NCBI GenBank assembly: GCA_017860085.1 | Contig: JAFNAJ010000123.1 | Location: 1 to 7,390, forward strand | DNA: 7,390 bases | Direction: 5' to 3' | From: Acidobacteriota bacterium | Lineage (GTDB): Bacteria > Acidobacteriota > Vicinamibacteria > Vicinamibacterales > JAFNAJ01 | Shown: in pieces, positions 1 through 5,587 of the stretch | Numbering within the stretch: the first letter of the stretch is position 1 | Layout of the letters: every line of letters begins with the position of its first letter | Translations under genes and position numbers: made by a program | The notes under the pieces: model-generated | Database searches by the model: none | Seen by the model: only the letters and a program-made list of their open reading frames with translations | Told to the model about the DNA's origin: nothing

Positions 1-312
1 GTCCAGCAACGTGCCGCCGTGCCCCGTCGACTGGAAGACGCCACGCGCGTGGCACGTGATCTCGGTGACGCTGCGCTCGGCGCGGCCGACGAGCTTGCGT
101 CCGTACCCCGTGGCGACGATCCGCACGTCGACGCTCGCGTCAGGGCATTCGGCCAGGAGGTCGTCGACGAGCGCCGCCGTCTGTTCCTCGATGCGTGGCA
201 GGCCCCGCTCGAGCCGCCAGGCCGCGATCGCGCCGGTCGGCGTGACCGCAACGACCTTGCACGTGGTGGAGCCGGCGTCGACGCCGATCGCCGCGATGCT
301 CTGAGGGCTCAC
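1..312 (-). CDS. Acyl-CoA dehydratase/benzoyl-CoA reductase activase, ATPase subunit (3' end beyond window)
   Basis: N-terminal 104 residues of a BcrAD/BadFG-type (HgdC-like) activase. In this family an ASKHA-fold ATPase homodimer or heterodimer with a bridging [4Fe-4S] cluster uses ATP to push one low-potential electron into the partner enzyme. Seen here: the phosphate-binding strand IGVDAGSTTCK (residues 9-19), the ATGYGR motif (67-72) and the TEITCHARG stretch (83-91), followed by TLLD at the window edge, where the family continues with IGGQD. The cluster-binding cysteines of the family lie further on and cannot be checked. The GTG start at 312-310 overlaps the upstream gene's TGA stop (GTGA) and has GGAGG seven bases upstream, so I chose it although no ATG is present. 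It is the third gene of the operon. Length cannot be compared, so whether it is HgdC/BcrD-like (about 260-290 aa) or the longer BcrA type is open. Confidence 0.9.
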   Translation of the reverse strand, partial: MSPQSIAAIGVDAGSTTCKVVAVTPTGAIAAWRLERGLPRIEEQTAALVDDLLAECPDASVDVRIVATGYGRKLVGRAERSVTEITCHARGVFQSTGHGGTLLD

Positions 313-1643
313 CCGCGCGCCTCCATCAGCTCGATGAACGCTTCGAGGCGGTTCCCGGCCTGCTCCTCCGAAAACGCCCGACTGTCGCTGTGATCGGCCT
401 CGAGCAGGAAGGCCGGGACCCCAACCTCGTTGGCGAGCCAGTCGCGCTGGGCGATCTGGCCGAGCGAGTACGGCTTGCACGAGCGGTCGGAGTGCAGGAT
501 GACGCCGTCGCACTGGAAGTCCTTGGCCATCCTGCGCATCGAGTGGAGCTTGTTGCCGGTCGAGCGGTTGAGGATCGGGTGCAGGTAGACGCGGGCTGCC
601 GACTCGATCGGCCGATCGGGATCCATCATCGGTGCCAGCTCGCCCCAGGCATACGTGTAGTCCGACGCCACGATGCTCACGCCGCGCTGCGCCAGCAGGC
701 CCGACAGCCAGCCCATGCGATACCAGATGGGCAGGTTGTCCCACAGCACGCGCATCCGCTCGTTGGCGACGGCCCCGACGCCCGTCTCGATGCGGCGATC
801 GACCTCGGCGAGCAGCGTCTCGTAGAACCGGATCGTCTCAGGCTCGCCTCGCAGGTCGACGATGGGGCCCATGTTGGTGAAGCCGTCGAAGGCGGTGATT
901 GGCGCGGGGCGGTGCTGCGCGCGGTTGAGCACCTCAAGCCAGAGCTCCGACGCACGTTTGCCCGCGTGGACGACGTCCTTGAGCGTCGGAAACGAGAGGG
1001 TCCGTCCGGCGACCTGCTCTGCGACAGGGATCGCCTCTTCCAACTGCTGCTTCACGAAATCGATCTGGTGCGCCTGCGCCTCCTCGAAAAGGAACGGCGT
1101 GTCGATGACGATGAGCGGCACCTTGAAGTGGTGGGCGAGGACGCGGTACCAGTAGAGCACCGTCTGGCAGATGTTCGTGCAGCAGAGCAGCAGATCCGGC
1201 TTCGGGATCCTGGTAATCGGCGCCTTGCCTGAAATGACCGTGCCGATGTCGGTGCGCGCGTACGAACAGAGGTCGCGCGAGTAGCCGGCGTGTTCGGCTT
1301 CGACGCACATGTCGACGGCCTTTCGGCGCGCGCCGCACAGCGCCGCGTGGTTCTCGGGGTAGATGAGCAGGAAGCCGAGGGCCTGGAGGATCTCGACCGG
1401 CGCGCCCGAGGTGACCCACGCGACCTTCCTGACCCCCGTGGCGTAGCGCGCCTGCAGGTAGTGCCGCGACATCAGCTCCTTCATCCGGGCGCTGGAAAGG
1501 AGTGGCGGTGCAAGCAGCTGTCCCGACGGCTGCCGCATCCGCGCGAGGATCGCGCGCTCGTCCTTGCGGCGCTGTCGCCAGAGCGCCGCCTTGCCTACCA
1601 GCCCGTAGCCTACGGCGTACGAGAGCTGCGCCGGGAGGTTCAT
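309..1643 (-). CDS. 2-hydroxyacyl-CoA dehydratase family protein, large (HgdA/BcrB-like) subunit
   Basis: A 444-aa member of the HGD-D family (2-hydroxyglutaryl-CoA dehydratase D component; BcrB/BadE/BzdO and HgdA relatives). The family's paired subunits each bind a [4Fe-4S] cluster through conserved cysteines and act on CoA thioesters in the cytoplasm after receiving an electron from the activase. Visible motifs: WVTSGAPVEIL (76-86), YPENHAALCG (95-104), DLCSYARTDIG (124-134), LLCCTNICQTV (152-162) and HSDRSCKPYSLGQ with Cys389. Cys126, one of Cys154/155/159, and Cys389 are the best cluster-ligand candidates by motif position. No signal peptide or membrane segment is visible. Its size (about 49 kDa) fits BcrB-type subunits (roughly 45-48 kDa). 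The ATG at 1643 overlaps the preceding stop (ATGA), and GGAG (1652-1655, minus strand) lies 8 bases upstream. The substrate is not deducible; a 2-hydroxyacyl-CoA, an aromatic acyl-CoA or an unknown one are all possible. Confidence 0.9.
   Translation of the reverse strand: MNLPAQLSYAVGYGLVGKAALWRQRRKDERAILARMRQPSGQLLAPPLLSSARMKELMSRHYLQARYATGVRKVAWVTSGAPVEILQALGFLLIYPENHAALCGARRKAVDMCVEAEHAGYSRDLCSYARTDIGTVISGKAPITRIPKPDLLLCCTNICQTVLYWYRVLAHHFKVPLIVIDTPFLFEEAQAHQIDFVKQQLEEAIPVAEQVAGRTLSFPTLKDVVHAGKRASELWLEVLNRAQHRPAPITAFDGFTNMGPIVDLRGEPETIRFYETLLAEVDRRIETGVGAVANERMRVLWDNLPIWYRMGWLSGLLAQRGVSIVASDYTYAWGELAPMMDPDRPIESAARVYLHPILNRSTGNKLHSMRRMAKDFQCDGVILHSDRSCKPYSLGQIAQRDWLANEVGVPAFLLEADHSDSRAFSEEQAGNRLEAFIELMEARG
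320..324 (-). promoter_or_regulatory. Shine-Dalgarno site for the activase GTG start
   Basis: Reads GGAGG on the minus strand, 7 bases before the GTG at 312-310. It lies inside the last codons of the upstream dehydratase subunit. It decides the otherwise ambiguous GTG start and supports translation reinitiation across the 4-base overlap. Confidence 0.7.
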
Positions 1644-2740
1644 TGCAGCATCTCCACGAAAGCCTCGATGCGATTGAGCGTCTGCTGCGCGATGGTCGTG
1701 GCCGTCTCGAACTCCACGTGCAGCATGGGCAGCCGCTCGGCCGACAGGCGATCGCGCAGCTGCGGAAGGTCGAAGAGTTCGGGCTCGCAGAACTTCACGT
1801 CGTAGACCAGCAGGCCCCGTGCGCCAGACTCGCGCATACGCGTGGTGAGATACTCGGCCCGTTCGGCGATAGGGCTTCCGAGCGTCGGGTCGGGGGGACC
1901 CGACATGAGCGAATCAGCGAGCCGTGCGTAGGGGTCGGGCCCTCGTGTGCGCTTGTACAGGCGGCGGCTGCCGCACGCCAGGTCGTCGGCAACGACCGCG
2001 GCGCCCATCCCGTTGATGGCGTCGAACACGGACATCGGCTCGGGGACGATGCCACCAAGCATCAGCCGCACGGGGCGACGCGCGCCGTCGTGCGCCGGGC
2101 GGCCGGCCTCTTCCTGGCGCTCGGGCAGGCGCGCATCGACCAGCGTGATGAACGTCTCGGCCGGCAGGTACTCACGCGAACGCACCAGCGTGTAGCGCTC
2201 GCGGTCGGAGAGCGCCGCGGGCGACTGGCGAAGGCACAGCCGTGCCAACCGCTCGTTGGCCGCCTCCTCGGTGTCGATCGCCGCATGCAGCTCGGCGTCA
2301 CCAGGCTGCCTGCCCGTGACCGCCTGGAGTCGGTCGCCCAGGCGACGGAGCTCGCGCTCGAGGAAGAGACGGTCGGCCTGGCGGCGCCCCCTCGGATGGT
2401 AGAGCGTGAGTACGGGCTGCCGGGGCTTGATGAAGTCGAGCAGCACGGAGCCCAGGCCCTGCAACGCGTCGCAGGTGTGCGGTACCAGGATGAGGTCGAC
2501 GTCCCGCCCGGGCCCATCGAGCAGCAGGGCGGCGCCGTGGCGGACGATGGCGCACGCGTAGGCCTGGAACTGGGCATTGCCCGCGGTGGGATCCTGGCGC
2601 GGCGGCGCCCAGATCTCGATCGGTTGCACCCCGTGCGCGCGCAGGAGCGCACGCGGGTAGTGAATCGGCAGGACGCCAGCGATGCGATCGCCGCGCTGCC
2701 GGGCGATGGCGATCGCGTCGGTACGGGTGGGGATCTGCAT
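1640..2740 (-). CDS. 2-hydroxyacyl-CoA dehydratase family protein, small (HgdB/BcrC-like) subunit
   Basis: A 366-aa HGD-D family protein, expected to pair with the 444-aa subunit in a cytoplasmic, probably oxygen-sensitive iron-sulfur enzyme. It follows the usual plan: an opening segment GVLPIHYPRALLRAHGVQPI (22-41), QAYACAIVR with Cys63, DLILVPHTCDALQ with Cys90, then after a helical middle region GAAVVADDLACGSRRLY (Cys256) and KFCEPELFD (Cys318), ending in HVEFET. Cys63, Cys90 and Cys318 match the three conserved cluster-ligand positions of the family. The length is typical of BcrC/HgdB/FldC (about 370-385 aa). The ATG at 2740 is the only good start, because an in-frame TAG sits 24 bases upstream (2762-2764); GAGG lies 5 bases before the ATG. 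First gene of the operon, divergent from the kinase. It is Arg-rich around residues 210-235, apparently a surface linker. The family call is firm, the substrate unknown. Confidence 0.9.
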   Translation of the reverse strand: MQIPTRTDAIAIARQRGDRIAGVLPIHYPRALLRAHGVQPIEIWAPPRQDPTAGNAQFQAYACAIVRHGAALLLDGPGRDVDLILVPHTCDALQGLGSVLLDFIKPRQPVLTLYHPRGRRQADRLFLERELRRLGDRLQAVTGRQPGDAELHAAIDTEEAANERLARLCLRQSPAALSDRERYTLVRSREYLPAETFITLVDARLPERQEEAGRPAHDGARRPVRLMLGGIVPEPMSVFDAINGMGAAVVADDLACGSRRLYKRTRGPDPYARLADSLMSGPPDPTLGSPIAERAEYLTTRMRESGARGLLVYDVKFCEPELFDLPQLRDRLSAERLPMLHVEFETATTIAQQTLNRIEAFVEMLQ

Positions 2741-2763
2741 GCGGCCCTCGTGGCCGAGCTGCT

Positions 2764-2769
2764 ATCTTA
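2764..2769 (-). promoter_or_regulatory. Possible -10 element for the dehydratase operon
   Basis: Reads TAAGAT on the minus strand, 4 of 6 matches to TATAAT, 24 bases before the ATG at 2740. No convincing TTGACA-like box occurs at 16-18 bases further upstream (the hexamers there are TCACGC, GTCACG and GGTCAC). It is therefore a weak sigma70-type candidate only, and would give a leader of roughly 17 bases. It also covers the only in-frame stop codon above the gene. Confidence 0.25.
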
Positions 2770-2819
2770 CCGTGGACGTCCCGCCGCGTGACCTGCACGA
2801 CGGGGTCTCGGGACGCTTC

Positions 2820-2829
2820 CCGAAACTGC
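2820..2829. repeat. 10-base direct repeat, copy 1
   Basis: CCGAAACTGC, repeated exactly at 2851-2860. The start-to-start distance is 31 bases, close to three helical turns. Both copies lie in the divergent spacer upstream of the kinase start, in a stretch (2821-2880) that is 50% GC by count and so much less GC-rich than the coding sequence around it. This could be a pair of binding sites for a dimeric regulator; chance duplication is possible. Confidence 0.5.
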
Positions 2830-2858
2830 TTGCAAATTCCGGCAAACGATCCGAAACT
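2830..2858 (+). promoter_or_regulatory. Possible sigma70-type promoter for the kinase gene
   Basis: TTGCAA (2830-2835, 4 of 6 to TTGACA) and GAAACT (2853-2858, 3 of 6 to TATAAT) with a 17-base spacer. The match is weak, and promoter consensus in this phylum is not well defined. Its main support is location: the less GC-rich half of the divergent spacer, about 30 bases before the start codon. Confidence 0.25.
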
Positions 2859-2860
2859 GC
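2851..2860. repeat. 10-base direct repeat, copy 2
   Basis: Second exact copy of CCGAAACTGC, 28 bases before the kinase ATG. If the proposed promoter at 2830-2858 is right, this copy overlaps the -10 box, a position where a bound protein would block transcription of the kinase. Confidence 0.5.
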
Positions 2861-2871
2861 CATCTCTCTTC

Positions 2872-2877
2872 AAGGAG
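2872..2877 (+). promoter_or_regulatory. Shine-Dalgarno site of the kinase gene
   Basis: AAGGAG, with 10 bases between it and the ATG at 2888. It is the strongest ribosome binding site in the window, and it picks ATG 2888 over the longer overlapping open frame on the same strand that begins at 2788. Confidence 0.8.
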
Positions 2878-2887
2878 CACAGCGCTG

Positions 2888-5575
2888 ATGTCCTTGGCTG
2901 CCGGTACCCGTCTGGGCCCGTACGAAGTCCTCGAGCCTCTCGGCGCGGGCGGCATGGGCGAGGTGTATCGCGCACGCGACACCAAGCTCGAGCGCGACGT
3001 GGCGCTGAAGGTCGTGCCCGACGTCTTTGCGGGCCACGCCGACCGGCTTGCGCGCTTCGAACGCGAGGCGAAGACGCTGGCCGCGCTCAACCATCCCCAC
3101 ATCGCGCACGTCCATGGCCTCGAGGAATCCCCCGCGATCTCCCCGACCGATCGTCGGCCGGACACCCCCAGGCGGCTGGTGCGCGCCATCGTGATGGAGA
3201 TGGTGGAGGGCCAGACCCTGGCCCAGCGGATCGCGCGCGGGCCGGTCCCGGTCGACGAGGCCCTGCCCATCGCCCGTCAACTCGCCGACGCGCTCGAGTA
3301 CGCGCACGAGCGCGGCGTCGTGCATCGCGATCTCAAGCCGGCCAACGTCAAGCTGACGCCCGACGGCGTGGTGAAGGTCCTGGACTTCGGCCTCGCCAAG
3401 GCGCTGGAGAGCGGGCCGACGAGCACCGAGTCGGCCGACGCGCAGGCAGTCACCTCGCCGGCCATGACGCGTGCGGGCGTCGTACTGGGGACCGCGGCCT
3501 ACATGAGCCCGGAGCAGGCGCGCGGCAGGACAATCGACAAGCGGGTGGACATCTGGGCGTTCGGGTGTGTGCTGTTCGAGATGCTGACCGCGCACCGCGC
3601 GTTCCCGGGCGAGGACATGACCGACACGATCGTCGCGGTCGTGACCGCAGAGCCCGATTGGAACGCGCTGCCGGCCTCGACGCCCGCGCGCGTCCGCGAG
3701 CTGCTGGCGCGCTGCCTGGCGAAGGACCCGAAGCAGCGCCTGCACGACATCGCCGATGCGCGCCTGGAGATCGACCAGGCCATGAGGCCCGGTGGCACGT
3801 CGACATCGACCGCTGCCATTCACGCGACACCCGTCGCGCCGCACGCGCGGTCGCGCGCGTGGCGGGCTGTGCCGTGGGCACTCGCCGCGATCGCCACGCT
3901 CGTGGCGGCGGTCGCCATCTCCGATCCTCGCCGTCGGGCCGAGGCGCCCGTCGGCGTGATGACCTCCTTCTCGGTCGACCTGCCCGATGGCCTGCAGCTG
4001 ACCGCAACGCCTCCCGCGCTCTCGCCCGATGGGCGCCGGCTGGCATTCTCGGCGCTCGGTGGGAGCGGTATCGCCATCTACACCCGGGATCTCGACAGCT
4101 TCGACGTGAGGCAAGTCGCGGGGTCGGAAGGCGGGCTGAGCCCGTTCTTCTCACCCGATGGCCGGTGGCTCGGGTTCCACACGGGCTCCCTCGTCAAGAA
4201 GGTGCCGGTGGGCGGTGGGCAGGCGAGCACGCTCGCCCGACTCCCATTCTGGGTCGATGCGGCGACGTGGACGGCCGACGGCCAGATCGTGGTGTCGGGC
4301 CTGACGGGGGGCCTGTGGGCGACGCCATCCGAGCCTGGTCGCGACGGGGAACTGGTGGAGGTGACCCGGATCGACCAGACCAGGGGCGAACGCGTCCATC
4401 AGCATCCGGTCGCGCTTCCCGATGGCCGCCTGCTCTTCACCATCGTCCGCGACGGCGACAACCTCGTCGGGGTCTACGACCCTGGCGCAAAGCGCGCGTA
4501 CCCGCTGGGGGCGAGTGGCGAGCCGGTGGCCCACCTCCCCAGCGGCCATCTCGTCTTCCAGCAGGCCGGGCGGTTGGTCGCCGCGCCGTTCGACCTCGCC
4601 GGGACGAAACTCTCCCAGTCGGCCACACCGGTCCTGCCGGAGGCCGTTCCCGACCAGGTGGCATTCTCCGGCACCGGACTCGTGGCCTACCTGCACCATC
4701 CACAGGGCATGAGGCGGACCCTCGTGCGCGTCGATCGCCGCGGCACGCACGAACGACTCCTGTCCGAGGCGGGCAACTACCGCTGGCCGCGCGTGTCACC
4801 GGACGGCCGCCGGCTGGCCGTCGGCACGGGGCGCAACGTCTCCGTGATCGACCTGCAGAACGGAAGCCGGATTCAGTTGCAGGACGAAGGCATCAACACC
4901 GAGCCCGTCTGGACACCTGACGGCCGGCGGCTCATCTACAGCTCCTACCGCGGCTCGTCGGCGGACGCCGATCTGTACTGGCAGCCGGCCGATGGCAGTG
5001 GGACCTCGGAGCTGCTGAGCAGCCTCCCGTTCGACCAGTGGCCGACGGCGGTCTCGCCGGACGGGCGCGTGCTGGCCTTCTATGGGCAGCCGAAGGGGCA
5101 GGCGTACGGGATCTGGACCGTCACGCTCGACCAGGCCCACACAGCCACGCAGGTGGTGTCGTCCACAGGGTTCGTCCGAGGCGCCCGGTTCTCGCCCGAT
5201 GGCAAGTGGCTCGCGTACTCGTCCGACGAGACAGGCCGCTTCGAAGTGTACGTTCGCCCCTTTCCGAGCCTCGACGCCAAGTGGTCGGTCTCGAGCGAGG
5301 GGGGCAACAGCCCGACGTGGTCGCCCGATGGACGCGAACTCTTCTATCGCAGCGGGTCGCGCGTGATGGTGGCCGACGTGATCGCGACCCCGACCTTCTC
5401 GGCGCGCCCGCCACGCGTCTTGTCCGAGGGGCCGTTCGACGTGGACATCTCGGGTGACATCGACTACGACGTCACGCCGGACGGCCAGCACTTCGTGATG
5501 ATGCTGGTCGAGCGGAGCGCGCAGCCGCGGCTGCGCGTGCTCAGCGGGTGGACGCCCACGGTCTCGCGCAGATAG
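2888..5575 (+). CDS. Membrane-anchored Ser/Thr protein kinase with C-terminal PD40 beta-propeller sensor domain
   Basis: An 895-aa eukaryotic-like (Hanks-type) kinase. The catalytic domain (about 12-299) looks complete: glycine loop GAGGMGEV (19-26), ATP-anchoring Lys41, helix-C Glu60 (or Glu58), HRDLKPAN (146-153) with catalytic Asp148 and Asn153, DFG (166-168), GTAAYMSPE (201-209) and VDIWAFG (220-226). The activation segment is long and rich in Ser/Thr (178-194), where autophosphorylation is likely. A Ser/Thr-rich linker leads to one transmembrane helix (about 327-344, flanked by RAWR and DPRRR). The remainder is a propeller with about ten S/T-P-D-G or A-D-G style PD40 motifs, starting near 379, 422, 462, 511, 637, 676, 723, 769, 812 and 863. 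Inferred topology: kinase in the cytoplasm, propeller outside, where it may bind a ligand or protein. There is an extra loop of about 11 residues at 81-95 between kinase strands 4 and 5. It diverges from the dehydratase operon and is monocistronic. Target and ligand are unknown. Confidence 0.95.
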   Translation: MSLAAGTRLGPYEVLEPLGAGGMGEVYRARDTKLERDVALKVVPDVFAGHADRLARFEREAKTLAALNHPHIAHVHGLEESPAISPTDRRPDTPRRLVRAIVMEMVEGQTLAQRIARGPVPVDEALPIARQLADALEYAHERGVVHRDLKPANVKLTPDGVVKVLDFGLAKALESGPTSTESADAQAVTSPAMTRAGVVLGTAAYMSPEQARGRTIDKRVDIWAFGCVLFEMLTAHRAFPGEDMTDTIVAVVTAEPDWNALPASTPARVRELLARCLAKDPKQRLHDIADARLEIDQAMRPGGTSTSTAAIHATPVAPHARSRAWRAVPWALAAIATLVAAVAISDPRRRAEAPVGVMTSFSVDLPDGLQLTATPPALSPDGRRLAFSALGGSGIAIYTRDLDSFDVRQVAGSEGGLSPFFSPDGRWLGFHTGSLVKKVPVGGGQASTLARLPFWVDAATWTADGQIVVSGLTGGLWATPSEPGRDGELVEVTRIDQTRGERVHQHPVALPDGRLLFTIVRDGDNLVGVYDPGAKRAYPLGASGEPVAHLPSGHLVFQQAGRLVAAPFDLAGTKLSQSATPVLPEAVPDQVAFSGTGLVAYLHHPQGMRRTLVRVDRRGTHERLLSEAGNYRWPRVSPDGRRLAVGTGRNVSVIDLQNGSRIQLQDEGINTEPVWTPDGRRLIYSSYRGSSADADLYWQPADGSGTSELLSSLPFDQWPTAVSPDGRVLAFYGQPKGQAYGIWTVTLDQAHTATQVVSSTGFVRGARFSPDGKWLAYSSDETGRFEVYVRPFPSLDAKWSVSSEGGNSPTWSPDGRELFYRSGSRVMVADVIATPTFSARPPRVLSEGPFDVDISGDIDYDVTPDGQHFVMMLVERSAQPRLRVLSGWTPTVSRR

Positions 5576-5587
5576 CGCGAGACCGTG
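5557..5587. terminator. Perfect 12-bp hairpin between convergent genes, candidate bidirectional terminator
   Basis: The left arm CACGGTCTCGCG (5557-5568) and right arm CGCGAGACCGTG (5576-5587) are perfectly complementary across a 7-base loop, CAGATAG, that contains the kinase TAG stop codon. The right arm ends on the base before the symporter stop (5588-5590), so it fills the whole 12-base gap between the genes. There is no T-rich tract on either side, so it is not a textbook intrinsic terminator. It could work as a U-less terminator or as a 3'-end stabilising or RNase-blocking structure for both transcripts. Confidence 0.7.

Noticed and set aside
390..1232. A 280-codon plus-strand open frame antisense to the large subunit.
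   Set aside because: Composition rich in Arg, Asp, Val and Leu, as expected of an antisense shadow; no motif recognised.
1502..2791. A 429-codon open frame antisense to the small dehydratase subunit.
   Set aside because: No domain-like pattern, and it covers the junction of two well-supported minus-strand genes. It mirrors their codon bias.
2788..4920. A 710-codon open frame on the plus strand overlapping the kinase in another frame.
   Set aside because: Its translation is Arg/Gly/Pro/Ala-rich with no recognisable motif. It is the usual by-product of GC-rich third positions, and the kinase frame has complete motifs and a ribosome binding site.
5521..5534. A perfect 14-base palindrome, GCAGCCGCGGCTGC, near the kinase 3' end.
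   Set aside because: It lies wholly within coding sequence (Ala-Gln-Pro-Arg-Leu region), has no loop to form a good hairpin, and such GC palindromes are expected by chance in this composition. The nearby 12-bp hairpin is the better terminator.
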